DNA of 64,000 nucleotides from Litoreibacter ponti (GCF_003054285.1 NZ_QBKS01000002.1:744001-808000); one strand, 5' to 3'. Shown: positions 41,304 to 50,724, counted from the stretch's first letter. The notes: generated by a model not told the origin, from the sequence alone. Made by a program: numbers and translations.

Positions 41304-42524
41304 ATGAAGTCGAACCTGCCCATCACATTCATCCTGATCACGGTCGTGATCGATGCCATGGGCATTGGCCTGATCCTGCCCGTGATGCCGGATCTGATCC
41401 GCGACGTGGGGCAGACGGATATCTCTGGCGCGGCGCTGTGGGGCGGCATCCTGTCGGCGACCTTCGCGCTGATGCAGTTTCTGTTCTCGCCCACCATCGG
41501 GGCGCTGTCGGACCGGTTCGGACGGCGCTCAGTCTTGCTGACCTCCAACGGGGTGATGGCGCTGGATTATGTGATCATGGCGCTCGCGGGCACGATGTGG
41601 CTGCTGCTGCTGGGCCGGGTGATCGGCGGCATCACCGCGGCGACCCAGGCGACCGCGTCGGCCTTCATGGCCGACATCTCCCCGCGCGAGAAGAAGGCGC
41701 AGAATTTCGGGCTGATCGGCGCAGCATTCGGGGTAGGGTTCGTGCTGGGCCCGGTGATCGGCGGATTGCTGGCAGAGCTTGGCCCGCGCGCGCCGTTCTG
41801 GGCGGCGGGGGCACTGGCGGCGGCGAATTTCCTGTTCGGCTACCTCATCTTGCCCGAAACCTTGAAGCCCGAGAACCGCCGCCCCTTCGATCTGTCCCGC
41901 GCGAACCCGGTGGGCGGGTTGGAGGCTATTGCGAAGCTTCCGGGCCTTGGCGCGCTGCTGGCCGTTTACTTTTTCTACCAGGTCGCAAACATGGTCTATC
42001 CGGCGATCTGGGCCTACTACACGGCGGCAAACTTCAACTGGTCGCCGGGCATGATCGGCGCGTCGCTGGCGATCTACGGCATCTCGATCGCGGTGACCCA
42101 GGCGGTGCTGATCCGCTGGGTGATCGCGCGACTGGGCGAGCGGCGCACGGTGGTTTGGGGCCTTGTCTATAACGCCGGAACCTTGTGCATGATGGCTTTC
42201 ATCTCCAACGGTTGGCTGCTGCTGGCGCTGACGCCGATGGCGGCGTTTGGCGCGGTCGTCGCACCCGCGTTGCAGGGCATCATGTCGGGCGAAGCGCCGG
42301 ACAACCAGCAAGGCGAGCTGCAAGGGGTGATGTCGTCGATCAACGCACTTGGCATGATCTTCGCGCCGTTGATGTTTACCAAAGTGTTCTCGATCTTCAC
42401 CGCGTCGGATGCTCCGATTTTCCTGCCCGGCGCGGCTTACTTGCTGGCGATGGCGCTGATGCTGACGGCTTGGGTGACGGTCGCGAGCGCGCTCAGGCGT
42501 CCCACAACCGCAGATGCGCCATGA
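41304..42524 (+). CDS. MFS transporter, TetA-like
   Basis: A 406-residue transporter with 12 predicted membrane segments. The family motif SDRFGRRSVLL is between helices 2 and 3, and GPVIGGLLAELGPRAPF lies in helix 5. It resembles the TCR/TetA drug-efflux branch. The substrate is uncertain; the resemblance alone does not show antibiotic export. It sits 49 bp behind pcaD. Its end overlaps the tail of the convergent endonuclease-like gene by 32 bp. Confidence 0.9.
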   Translation: MKSNLPITFILITVVIDAMGIGLILPVMPDLIRDVGQTDISGAALWGGILSATFALMQFLFSPTIGALSDRFGRRSVLLTSNGVMALDYVIMALAGTMWLLLLGRVIGGITAATQATASAFMADISPREKKAQNFGLIGAAFGVGFVLGPVIGGLLAELGPRAPFWAAGALAAANFLFGYLILPETLKPENRRPFDLSRANPVGGLEAIAKLPGLGALLAVYFFYQVANMVYPAIWAYYTAANFNWSPGMIGASLAIYGISIAVTQAVLIRWVIARLGERRTVVWGLVYNAGTLCMMAFISNGWLLLALTPMAAFGAVVAPALQGIMSGEAPDNQQGELQGVMSSINALGMIFAPLMFTKVFSIFTASDAPIFLPGAAYLLAMALMLTAWVTVASALRRPTTADAP

Positions 42525-43680
42525 TCTGCCCGTGGTCGGACGCGAGCTTGTTGTAGGGCGCTTCGGGGTGTGAGCCGTCAGTCAGGTGGTCATTAAACAC
42601 CGAGAAGTAATTCATCTCGCCGATCTGCTCCTCGCCACCCACGAAATGCGGACTGAGCAGGATCTGGTCGATGCTTTCAAACACGCCACCGAAGGCCGAG
42701 GTGTAGACCATATCGCGCATGGATTTGCGCACGAAAAGCTTTTCGCAGCTCTCCAGCCGAACCTGCTCAATCGCACCGCGGATCAATTCGTCCTCGGCAT
42801 CGGTGTAGCGCTCATTGGCGCGCTTGGCGTCGTGCCGCCGCAGCCATGCGTAGTTTTTGAACGGGCGTTCGCCGGCGAGAATTTCCGAACTGACGGCACT
42901 GTCGCTGTCGTTCAGATCGCCCATGACGATCACCGGATAGCCCTTCTTAATCTCGCGCACCACGAGGCGGCGCAGCACCCAGGCTTCCGCCATGCGACGC
43001 ACTGCAGACCGTAGCGAGCCCAGCGCTCGGCCCACCGGATCGTAGTTAATGAGATCGACCTCTGGCACGCTGCCATCGGGGCGCGCGACAAACTCGCCGA
43101 GCTTGGATTTCAGGTGGCAGTTGAACACCGTGATTACTTGGCCACCGACGGGGATGCGCGCCTTGAGGATCGGTCGCGAGAGGCGGTCGAGCCGGAACAT
43201 CCCGCCATCCCCGCCCGCCATCGTGCCGAAGGGAATTTCGAGCACCGGGTCGATTTCCTGAATCACCTCGGGCGTGCCCTTGAAGCCAAAGCGCGAGATC
43301 ATTGCGACGCCCGGACGGCGCTGGCCGGGCGCGCCATCACTCAGGTTTGGTGCGAAGGCCAAGGCGGCGTGCTGGTAGTCGGTATAGGCCAGCTTGCGGA
43401 AAATCGCCTTGCGCGCGTAGCGTTTGGAGCGGTCTGGCACGGCGTCATCGTTGGAGGCCATGCCGCGCCTGTCCGCCTCGACGATGACCTTCTGCAGCGC
43501 CTCTTTCTCGAAGATTTCCTGGAAGCCGATGATGTCAGCGTTCAGCGTAAACACCTGATCTGCAAGCCAATCTTCCTTCCAAGCGTGCTCTTCTTGGGTG
43601 TATTTCTCGAAGCGGTAGTATTCCTGCTCGGGGCCGATAAGGTTTTTCACATTGAAGCTGGCTATGGTGAAATCGGTCAT
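42493..43680 (-). CDS. Endonuclease/exonuclease/phosphatase family protein
   Basis: A 395-residue EEP-fold hydrolase. It shows IASFNVKNL at the N-terminus, GFQEIFEKEALQ, the DLNDSDSA metal-site segment and SDHGQIMAHLR at the C-terminus. It could be a nuclease or a phosphodiesterase; there is no signal peptide. It is the last gene of a four-gene coupled operon (ATGA overlap with the dehydratase gene) and overlaps the MFS gene tail to tail. Confidence 0.88.
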   Translation of the reverse strand: MTDFTIASFNVKNLIGPEQEYYRFEKYTQEEHAWKEDWLADQVFTLNADIIGFQEIFEKEALQKVIVEADRRGMASNDDAVPDRSKRYARKAIFRKLAYTDYQHAALAFAPNLSDGAPGQRRPGVAMISRFGFKGTPEVIQEIDPVLEIPFGTMAGGDGGMFRLDRLSRPILKARIPVGGQVITVFNCHLKSKLGEFVARPDGSVPEVDLINYDPVGRALGSLRSAVRRMAEAWVLRRLVVREIKKGYPVIVMGDLNDSDSAVSSEILAGERPFKNYAWLRRHDAKRANERYTDAEDELIRGAIEQVRLESCEKLFVRKSMRDMVYTSAFGGVFESIDQILLSPHFVGGEEQIGEMNYFSVFNDHLTDGSHPEAPYNKLASDHGQIMAHLRLWDA

Positions 43681-44657
43681 GTCGCGTCTCCGTATTTCTC
43701 CAGCGCCATTTGGAAAACGTCCGCGTCGACATTGCCGCCGGAGGCCACGGCGATGACGTCATCGCCCGCAATCTGGTCACCGTGATAAAGCGCCGCGGCG
43801 AGCGCGATTGCGCCGCCGGGCTCGAGCACGATTTTAAGCCGGGCGAAGGCCACGACCATCGCACGAAGGCAGTCTTCCTCTGGCACGACCAGGCCAGGGC
43901 CGCACAGACGGTGCAAGATCGGGAAGGTGATATTGCCGGGCTGCTGCGTGATAATCGCGTCGCAGAGCGAGCCGGAGACCTGCGCGTTGCGCTCGATCCG
44001 GCCGCTGACAAGCGAGCGGGTCACGTCATCAAAGCCTTCCGGCTCGACCGGGCGTATGGTTAATTCCGGGGCTTTGGCCTCCAACGCCAAAGCGATGCCG
44101 GAGGTCAGTCCCCCGCCCCCGCAACACACCAGCACTTCGGATGCGTTCGCGCCGAGCTCCGCCGCCTGTTCGGCGATTTCCAACCCGACGCTTCCCTGCC
44201 CTGCGATCACCTGCGGCTCGTCGAACGGTTTGACGAGGGTCAGGCCGCGTTCTTCGGACAGGCGCGCGCCGATCTCGTCGCGGTCCTCGGTCTCGCGGTC
44301 ATACAGCACGACCTCTGCGCCGAGTGCCTTCGTGTTCTCGATCTTCATCACCGGCGCGTCGGCGGGCATGATGATCACAGCGCTCGTACCATGTTCCCGC
44401 GCGGCCAAAGCGACCCCTTGCGCGTGGTTGCCGCTGGAAATCGCGATGACCCCCGCCTTGAGCGCATTATCGGTTAACGCCGAGAGCGCGGACCACGCCC
44501 CGCGGAATTTGAAAGAGCCGGTGTGCTGCAGTGCTTCGGTCTTCAAAAACACACGCCGCCCGGCGATCTCGTCGACGAAGGGCGAGGTCAACATCGGGGT
44601 GCGCCGCGCGTGGCCTTTCAGCCGCACGGCGGCGGCTTCGATCAAGTCGATATTCAC
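43677..44657 (-). CDS. Threonine/serine dehydratase-like PLP enzyme
   Basis: A 326-residue fold-type II PLP enzyme with the Lys in GSFKFRG (K50), the SSGNHAQGVALAA loop, and the glycine-rich phosphate loop CCGGGGLTSG. No C-terminal ACT domain is present, so it is the catabolic/short form (TdcB-like, or a serine/hydroxyaspartate-type dehydratase). It overlaps both neighbours by ATGA, in an operon with a HAD enzyme and an alpha/beta hydrolase. Confidence 0.92.
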   Translation of the reverse strand: MNIDLIEAAAVRLKGHARRTPMLTSPFVDEIAGRRVFLKTEALQHTGSFKFRGAWSALSALTDNALKAGVIAISSGNHAQGVALAAREHGTSAVIIMPADAPVMKIENTKALGAEVVLYDRETEDRDEIGARLSEERGLTLVKPFDEPQVIAGQGSVGLEIAEQAAELGANASEVLVCCGGGGLTSGIALALEAKAPELTIRPVEPEGFDDVTRSLVSGRIERNAQVSGSLCDAIITQQPGNITFPILHRLCGPGLVVPEEDCLRAMVVAFARLKIVLEPGGAIALAAALYHGDQIAGDDVIAVASGGNVDADVFQMALEKYGDAT

Positions 44658-45475
44658 TGCATTTCCTCAATCCAGGCGCGGATCACCAGAACGCTTTCTG
44701 GCTCGTCTAAGAATGGTACGTGGCCGCGGTCGGGAATCTCTGCGACCAGCATATCGGGGCGGCGGTCGGCCATTTTCGCGGCTGTCTCTGCCGTCAGAAG
44801 GTCGGAATTTGCGCCGCGGATCAGGGCCGTCGGCAGGCCTTCGAGCGCGTCGAAAAAGGGCCAGAGATCCGGATTCAGATTGCCCGATTGCCCCAACACG
44901 CCTTCGCGCAGGCCAGGATCGTAGTTAATATCAAGGCCCTCATCCGTCTCGACATAATGCTTCTCAGCCTCGGCGCGCCAGCGCTCAACGGGCACATTTT
45001 CGAACCCTGCCATGAGCTTGGCGCGTTCTACCGTCGCCTCCTCCATGGTACGAAACGTGGGTCTGCGGCCAAGGTAATTCTTTATGGCATCGAGCCCCGG
45101 CGCGGCGATCTCTGGCCCAATGTCGTTCAGGCAGACGCCGAACAGGCGCTCCTTGACCGTCGCCGCGAGCCCCATGGCGATGATGCCGCCGCGCGACGTG
45201 CCGAGGATCGCGGCCTTCTCGATCCCGAGATGGTCGAGCAGCGCCAGCACATCCGCGCCCTCCTGCATCAAGGTGTAGGTTTCGGGCGCGGACCAGCCGG
45301 ATTTGCCGCGCCCGCGATAATCCATGCGGATCATCCGCACGTCCCCCAGATGCGGCGCGATGTAGTCGAAATCGGTGCTGTTACGGGTAAGTCCGGCGAG
45401 GCAGAGAACCGGAAGCCCCGCGCCATCATCGGTGTAGTAAATCGGGACGCCATCGGCGGCGGTGAACGTGCTCAC
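44654..45475 (-). CDS. Alpha/beta hydrolase
   Basis: A 273-residue hydrolase with the nucleophile elbow GTSRGGIIAMG, an oxyanion region CLAGLTRNSTDF and His in DRGHVPFLDEPE. The frame reaches upstream, but a GTG at 45473-45475 overlaps the preceding stop (GTGA) and gives the conserved start STFTAADGVPIYY, so this is chosen. It is coupled to the HAD and dehydratase genes. The substrate is unknown. Confidence 0.88.
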   Translation of the reverse strand: MSTFTAADGVPIYYTDDGAGLPVLCLAGLTRNSTDFDYIAPHLGDVRMIRMDYRGRGKSGWSAPETYTLMQEGADVLALLDHLGIEKAAILGTSRGGIIAMGLAATVKERLFGVCLNDIGPEIAAPGLDAIKNYLGRRPTFRTMEEATVERAKLMAGFENVPVERWRAEAEKHYVETDEGLDINYDPGLREGVLGQSGNLNPDLWPFFDALEGLPTALIRGANSDLLTAETAAKMADRRPDMLVAEIPDRGHVPFLDEPESVLVIRAWIEEMQ

Positions 45476-46158
45476 AGCGCACCCGCCAATTCTGGAATCG
45501 TAGTTAAGTCGGGCAGGATATGGGCGGGCGTCCATGGCAGTCGATCGACCGGCTCGCCCGCGCGATTGACCCACGCGGTTGTGAAGCCGTAGCCCGTCGC
45601 GCAGCCCGCATCCCAGCCGTTGGACGAGACGAACAACACCTCGTCCTTGGCGCAGCCGAATTCCGTGCCGACCATGTCATAGACGGCTGCAGCGGGCTTG
45701 AAGATGCCCACATTTTCGACCGACAACACCGCATCGAGCGTGTCGCCAATGCCCGCAGAGGTGACCGCGCCCTCAAGCATGTCGGGCGAGCCGTTGGACA
45801 GGATCGCGGTCTTCAGCCCGGCGGCTTTCAGGTGGGCCAGCATGAAGGGGACCTCTTTGTAAGCGCGCAGCTCCCAATAGAGCGCGAGGAGCCGCTCACG
45901 CAGTTCCAGATCATCGAGATCGTTGGCCTCCATCGCCCAGTCGAGCCCGTTTTGAGTGACGTCCCAGAAATCGCAATGATCGCCCGTGACCGCCCGCAGC
46001 CACGTGTATTGCAGCTGCTTCAGCCGCCAGTCATTTGCAAGCTTCTGCCAGCAGGCGGCCAGCGCGTCGCGCCCGGGCTCTTCGGCGGCCTGCCGGGCCG
46101 CGGCAGAAACATCGAAGAGCGTGCCATAGGCATCAAAAACGCAGGTGGTGATCGGCAT
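45472..46158 (-). CDS. Haloacid dehalogenase type II-like enzyme
   Basis: A 228-residue HAD-superfamily protein with the L-2-haloacid dehalogenase layout. It has the nucleophile Asp in VFDAYGTLFDV, SNGSPDML, KPAAAVYDM and VSSNGWDAGCATGYGF. It may dehalogenate small acids or act as a phosphatase. The ATG at 46156-46158 removes about 137 residues of unrelated upstream frame. It is first in a four-gene coupled operon. Confidence 0.9.
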   Translation of the reverse strand: MPITTCVFDAYGTLFDVSAAARQAAEEPGRDALAACWQKLANDWRLKQLQYTWLRAVTGDHCDFWDVTQNGLDWAMEANDLDDLELRERLLALYWELRAYKEVPFMLAHLKAAGLKTAILSNGSPDMLEGAVTSAGIGDTLDAVLSVENVGIFKPAAAVYDMVGTEFGCAKDEVLFVSSNGWDAGCATGYGFTTAWVNRAGEPVDRLPWTPAHILPDLTTIPELAGAL

Positions 46159-46214
46159 GGGGCGTCCTCCTTCTTGTGCGCGAGAGTGGCACAGGGGACG
46201 CGAAAGGCAACCGC

Positions 46215-46997
46215 TTATAGGAAGCGCATGACCATGGAATAGCCGCCCCACAGATGGGCGCCCGCGGTGAACAGGTAGGCCGACAGCGCCAGGATACCTT
46301 GGCCTTTCGTCAGGCCCGCTTTCTGGATCCAGGCTTCCGACCAGGAGAACAGCGACTGCGCGCCGAGGATGGCGAAGAAGAACAGCGCCATGGATTGCAT
46401 CGCGACGGCGGAGGCGGCGAGGGCGGCGCTCATGGCGATGGTGACGTAGGACGTGGCCCCCGGCGCGAAGGTGTCGGTCAGGATGCGCACGCAGCGCCCC
46501 CCGTCGAGCGGCCAGAAGGGCAGCAGGTTGAAGAAGTTCAGCGCGCCGGTGACAATGGCGAAGATCCACAGGAATTCCGCCGCCTGATGCGAGAACGGCG
46601 CGACCATCTCGGACAGGGCGTAGGCCAGCGCCATGGGTGCCAAACAGATGCCGGGACCCATCAGCGTGATGAAGAAGTCATGCGCCTGCGTTTCGGGGGC
46701 GCGGTCAGAAATCGCCACGCCGCCCATCAGCGGGATCAGGCGGAAGCGCGCGTCGTCATGGCCCGCAATGCGGTAGGCGGCCACATGACCGAACTCGTGG
46801 ATCATCACGGAGAATACGATGGCGACGCCGTAGAGCGGCCCGAAATACCAAGCGGCGGCAACGAAGGCCAAGACGCCCAAGCCCAAGCTTTCGATATCCA
46901 TGCCGACCACGGTCAGCCCCCGGTCGGACACCAGCCCGCCCCGCAGGGTATACAGCATCATCACGCACAAAACGCAGGTGGCCAGAAGCGCCAACAT
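46215..46997 (-). CDS. Site-2 protease (M50) family membrane metalloprotease
   Basis: A polytopic membrane protein of about 260 residues. The zinc motif HEFGH (about residues 67-71) lies in one helix and the LDG motif (NLLPFWPLDGGR) in another. This is the non-PDZ minimal form of the M50B family. It would cut transmembrane substrates within the membrane; the target is unknown. A TTG two codons upstream is possible, but ATG at 46995-46997 has GAGGA seven bases ahead and is preferred. Confidence 0.88.
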   Translation of the reverse strand: MLALLATCVLCVMMLYTLRGGLVSDRGLTVVGMDIESLGLGVLAFVAAAWYFGPLYGVAIVFSVMIHEFGHVAAYRIAGHDDARFRLIPLMGGVAISDRAPETQAHDFFITLMGPGICLAPMALAYALSEMVAPFSHQAAEFLWIFAIVTGALNFFNLLPFWPLDGGRCVRILTDTFAPGATSYVTIAMSAALAASAVAMQSMALFFFAILGAQSLFSWSEAWIQKAGLTKGQGILALSAYLFTAGAHLWGGYSMVMRFL

Positions 46998-47065
46998 CGC
47001 CAAATCCTCTCAAACTTAGAGGCGAGAGAACACGCATAACGTGGCCAAAGAAGGACCATCGATTG

Positions 47066-47090
47066 GCTTCATCTTGGCTAAAATATTCAA
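47066..47090 (+). repeat. Diverged copy 3 of the dispersed intergenic repeat
   Basis: Matches 27462-27486 at 21 of 25 positions in the same orientation and runs across the stop of the RDD gene. It shares the CTTC-N4-GGCNAAAATA core. Confidence 0.55.
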
Positions 47091-47536
47091 GATCGACGGG
47101 GGCCGACGCTCAGGCCGGTGGCCCGATTATGCACCAAGTCTTCTCCGCGCAGGAGCGGCCAGAGATGGGTCATCCACATCGCGACGATGCCCGCGAGCGT
47201 GCAGAGCAGAACGAAACCCGAAGGCGGGACGGCACCGCGCAAGGCTGCGGCCTCGAGCGCCAGCGCGAACAAGCCCAGCGCCAGCAAAGGCCAGAGGCGG
47301 CGCAGCTCGCGGCAGGCGTGGCAGCCGGTGCCGTAAACGCTCAAGCCCAGCAGGCGCTTACCCGGTGTGGCCCCGCGTAGCGCCGTCGAGACGACCAACA
47401 GGATGAAACTCGCCACCGCCAGCACGCCCGCGTCCGACAAGGGCAGGAACAGGTCGAGGACCAGCATCACCGGGAAGAAATCGACGCAGAACGCCGCAAG
47501 CCGTCGCAGGGTCAGAAACGGCGCAGCCGCGCTCAA
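47087..47536 (-). CDS. RDD family membrane protein
   Basis: A 149-residue protein with about three transmembrane segments and the RDD pattern (RRLAAFCVDFFPVM, ATPGKRLLGLSVY). Members may act in ion transport; nothing is specific here. The start is TTG (47534-47536), overlapping the fabI stop as TTGA, so it is translationally coupled to the fatty-acid genes. Confidence 0.82.
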   Translation of the reverse strand: MSAAAPFLTLRRLAAFCVDFFPVMLVLDLFLPLSDAGVLAVASFILLVVSTALRGATPGKRLLGLSVYGTGCHACRELRRLWPLLALGLFALALEAAALRGAVPPSGFVLLCTLAGIVAMWMTHLWPLLRGEDLVHNRATGLSVGPRRS

Positions 47537-48321
47537 AGGTTCTCCGGCTGCGGCATGCCAAGCACGTGATAGCCGCCATCGACGCGAATGATCTCGCCCG
47601 TGGTGCAGGCGCCCGCGTCCGACGCCAGATAGACGGCGGTGCCGCCCACGGCCTCGAGCGTGGCATTGGCGCGCATGGGGGCATTGGCCTCGGTCTGGCG
47701 GAATGTGCGCCGCGCGCCGCCGATGGCGGCCCCTGCAAGTGTCTTCATAGGACCCGGCGAGATGGCGTTCACGCGGATACCGTCGGGACCGAGATCATTT
47801 GCGAGGTAGCGCACGGTGCTCTCTAGCGCGGCCTTGGCCACGCCCATCACGTTGTAGAATGGCGTCACCCGGTTGGATCCCTGATAGGTCAGCGTCAGCA
47901 ACGTGCCGCCCTCCGTCATCAACGGGGCAGCGCGGCGGGCGACGTCGATCAGCGAGTAGCACGAGATCACCATGGAGTTCTTGAAATTGTCGCGCGAGGT
48001 GTTGATGAAGCGCCCGGTCAGCTCGTTCTTGTCGGAGAACGCGATGGCGTGGACGACGAAATCGAGCGTGCCCCATTTCTCCTTCAGCCCGTCAAAGCAG
48101 GCATCGAGCGAGGCATCATCGGTCACGTCCACATCGACCAGAAAGTCCGAGCCGAGGGAAGCCGCCAGCGGCTCGACTCGTTTGCCGAAGGCCTCGCCCT
48201 GATAGGAAAACGCCAGCTCCGCGCCCTCCGCCGCCATTGCCTTGGCGATGCCCCATGCGATGGAGCGCTCGTTGGCGACCCCCATAATGAGGCCGCGCTT
48301 GCCCTGCATTGATCCGGCCAT
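47533..48321 (-). CDS. fabI: Enoyl-ACP reductase (NADH)
   Basis: A 262-residue short-chain dehydrogenase-type enoyl-ACP reductase, the last step of each fatty-acid elongation cycle. It has the N-terminal GLIMGVANERSIAWGIA and the active-site pair Y-x6-K in FYNVMGVAK. The ATG at 48319-48321 is used (4 bp after fabB). It is the third gene of fabA-fabB-fabI. Confidence 0.96.
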   Translation of the reverse strand: MAGSMQGKRGLIMGVANERSIAWGIAKAMAAEGAELAFSYQGEAFGKRVEPLAASLGSDFLVDVDVTDDASLDACFDGLKEKWGTLDFVVHAIAFSDKNELTGRFINTSRDNFKNSMVISCYSLIDVARRAAPLMTEGGTLLTLTYQGSNRVTPFYNVMGVAKAALESTVRYLANDLGPDGIRVNAISPGPMKTLAGAAIGGARRTFRQTEANAPMRANATLEAVGGTAVYLASDAGACTTGEIIRVDGGYHVLGMPQPENL

Positions 48322-48325
48322 TTCC

Positions 48326-49555
48326 CTACCCTTTGAACTTGGAAAGCAACATGGACCCGTTGGTCCCACCGAACCCGAAAGAGTTGGTCATCACGGTGTC
48401 GAGGCCTGCGTTCTCGACCATCTCGGTGGCAATCTCGGCGGGCTTGAGCGCGGGATCGAGCGTCTCGACATTGATCGAGGGTGCGATGAAATCGCCGTCG
48501 AGCATCAGCAGGCAGTAGATCGCCTCCTGCGCGCCGGTGGCGCCCTGGCTGTGGCCCGTCATCGACTTGGTGCTGGAAATCGGCGGCGTGCTGCCATCGC
48601 CGAAGACCCGGCGCACGGCCTCGACCTCGCCCACGTCGCCCACCGGGGTCGAGGTGCCATGGGCGTTGATATAGCTCACGGACCGGCCTTCGGGGATGGT
48701 GTCCAGCGCGATGCGCATCGCGCGCTCGCCGCCCTCGCCCGATGGCGCGACCATATCCGCGCCGTCTGATGTCGCGCCGAAGCCTGTCACCTCTGCGTAG
48801 ATCTTTGCGCCGCGTGCCTGGGCGCGTTCCAGCTCCTCGAGCACGACGATGCCGCCGCCGCCCGCAATCACGAAGCCGTCGCGGTCCGCGTCGAAGGCGC
48901 GGGAGGCGCGTTCGGGCGTGTCGTTGTATTTGCTGCTCATCGCGCCCATCGCATCGAACAGGCAGGAAAGCGTCCAGTCCAGCTCTTCCCCGCCGCCTGC
49001 GAACATCACGTCCTGCTTGCCCAGCATGATCTGCTCGCTCGCAGCCCCGATGCAATGCAGGGAGGTCGAGCAGGCGGAGGTGATCGAGTAGTTGATACCC
49101 TTGATCTTGAAGGAGGTCGCCAAGTTGGCAGAGATGGTGGACGACATGGTCTTGGGCACCGCGAAGGGCCCGATCCGCTTGGTCGCGCCGGTGTTGAGCA
49201 CCGATTGGTGCGCGGCGAACATGGCGCTGGTGGACGGGCCGCCAGAGCCCGCGATCAGACCGGTGCGCGGGTTCACGACGTCATCCTCCGACAACCCAGC
49301 ATCGGCGATCGCTTGCGTCATGGCGATGTAAGCATAGGCCGCGCCGGGGCCCATGAAGCGCAGGGCGCGCTTGTCGACGTGCTCTTTAATGTCGATCTTG
49401 AGGGTGCCTGCGACCTGACTGCGAAAGCCGTGCTCGGCCATCTCGGGGCTGGCCTCGATGCCGGAGGTGCCCGCCTTCAGGGCGGCGGTGACCTCCGCTG
49501 CGGAATTTCCGATCGGGCTGACGATCCCTAGCCCGGTGACGACGACGCGGCGCAT
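48326..49555 (-). CDS. fabB: 3-oxoacyl-ACP synthase I
   Basis: A 409-residue condensing enzyme needed for unsaturated fatty-acid elongation. The Cys-His-His triad is visible: SACSTSLHC (C162), HGTSTPVGD and GHSQGATGAQ; it ends with NSFGFGGTNGS. Presence beside fabA marks it as FabB rather than FabF. The ATG start at 49553-49555 lies 78 bp after fabA. Confidence 0.96.
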   Translation of the reverse strand: MRRVVVTGLGIVSPIGNSAAEVTAALKAGTSGIEASPEMAEHGFRSQVAGTLKIDIKEHVDKRALRFMGPGAAYAYIAMTQAIADAGLSEDDVVNPRTGLIAGSGGPSTSAMFAAHQSVLNTGATKRIGPFAVPKTMSSTISANLATSFKIKGINYSITSACSTSLHCIGAASEQIMLGKQDVMFAGGGEELDWTLSCLFDAMGAMSSKYNDTPERASRAFDADRDGFVIAGGGGIVVLEELERAQARGAKIYAEVTGFGATSDGADMVAPSGEGGERAMRIALDTIPEGRSVSYINAHGTSTPVGDVGEVEAVRRVFGDGSTPPISSTKSMTGHSQGATGAQEAIYCLLMLDGDFIAPSINVETLDPALKPAEIATEMVENAGLDTVMTNSFGFGGTNGSMLLSKFKG

Positions 49556-49633
49556 GGGCGCACTCCTCTTTCAAGCCGTTATCTCATGTAGGACGGGCGA
49601 GCCGGGGGGTGCAAGCAGGAAGGGTCGGTGCCC

Positions 49634-50143
49634 TCAGCTCTCGCTGAGCGCGACCTTCATGTCCTTGACCTCGTAGATCACCTCGCCGTCGGCCTCGACG
49701 ATGCCGTCGGCCACGCCCATGGTCAGGCGGCGGGTCTGAACCGCCTTGGTGAAGTCGATCTTGTAGGTCAGCATCTTGCGGTCGGGGCGCACCATGCCCT
49801 TGAGCTTCACCTCACCCACGCCCAGCGCATAGCCGCGCCCGGTCCAGCCGCGCCAGCCGAGGTTGAAGCCGGTCAGCTGCCACAGACCATCAAGGCCAAG
49901 GCAGCCGGGCATGATCGGGTTGCCGGGAAAGTGACACTCGAAGAACCACAAGTCCGGCGTGATGTCGAACTCCGCCAGAACGTGCCCCTTGCCATGGGCC
50001 CCGCCGTCGCCGGAGATATCGGTGATCCGGTCCATCATCAGCATGGGCGGCTCCGGCAGCTGCGCATTGCCGGGCCCGAAGAGCTCGCCGCGCGCGCATT
50101 TCAGAAGGTCGTCCTTGCCGAAGCTTGTCGGGTAATCCGCCAT
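49634..50143 (-). CDS. fabA: 3-hydroxydecanoyl-ACP dehydratase/isomerase
   Basis: A 169-residue enzyme that dehydrates and isomerises the C10 intermediate and so opens the anaerobic route to unsaturated fatty acids. The catalytic His is in ECHFPGNPIMPG (H71) and the Asp in LGLDGLWQL (D85). It is the first gene of fabA-fabB-fabI and diverges from irr with 164 bp between. Confidence 0.96.
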   Translation of the reverse strand: MADYPTSFGKDDLLKCARGELFGPGNAQLPEPPMLMMDRITDISGDGGAHGKGHVLAEFDITPDLWFFECHFPGNPIMPGCLGLDGLWQLTGFNLGWRGWTGRGYALGVGEVKLKGMVRPDRKMLTYKIDFTKAVQTRRLTMGVADGIVEADGEVIYEVKDMKVALSES

Positions 50144-50307
50144 GCCACTTGCCCCTGTTTTCCCATCTCATATCCTGTCGCCCCGTCTAGCACCGCCGCT
50201 TTGGGGCGTGCAAGGCCCGGCACTCGGCCTACCTGCGACTGAATTTCATTTGAAAAAAGGGGGCAGGACACCCTATATGGGTAATAAGCAAAGAGGAATT
50301 CCGTCCG

Positions 50308-50724
50308 ATGACGACCGAGAGCATCAAACGTGGCACCGATTGGCTGGCAGGCGCCGGTCTGCGTCCGACGCGTCAGCGCGTGGCATTGGCCGAGCTGCTG
50401 GTGGGTGACGGGCAGCACCGGCACATCACGGCCGAAAGCCTCTATGCCTCTGCGTCCGAGAGGACGGATGGCGTGTCGCTGGCGACCGTCTACAACACGC
50501 TCAAGGCGTTCTCCGAGGCGGGGCTGATCCGCGAGATCATGGTGGACGGCACGAAAAGCTACTTCGACACCCGCGTCGACGATCACCCGCATTTCTTCTG
50601 GGAAGACGACGGTCACCTGACCGATGCACCGAAGGAGCAGCTTGAGATCAGCGCATTGCCAGACGCCCCTGCAGGCACTGAGATTTCCAAGGTCGATGTC
50701 GTTATTCGCGTCCGCCGCACGTAG
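50308..50724 (+). CDS. irr: Iron response regulator Irr (Fur family)
   Basis: A 138-residue Fur-family repressor/activator that senses haem and iron. It has the winged helix GLRPTRQRVALAELL and SLATVYNTLKAFSEAGLIRE, and a His-rich segment DDHPHFFWEDDGHL in place of the usual HHH-type motif. No N-terminal haem-regulatory GCPW motif is seen, so haem may be bound only at the second site. Its divergence from fabA-fabB-fabI is typical of Rhodobacterales. It overlaps the DUF1007 gene by 29 bp. Confidence 0.9.
   Translation: MTTESIKRGTDWLAGAGLRPTRQRVALAELLVGDGQHRHITAESLYASASERTDGVSLATVYNTLKAFSEAGLIREIMVDGTKSYFDTRVDDHPHFFWEDDGHLTDAPKEQLEISALPDAPAGTEISKVDVVIRVRRT

Noticed and set aside
41304..42524. 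Tetracycline resistance gene
   Set aside because: Only the general TetA-like MFS pattern is visible; the setting next to pcaD points to an ordinary transporter.
50144..50307. Irr/ICE box between fabA and irr
   Set aside because: No TTTAGAA-type palindrome was found in the gap.
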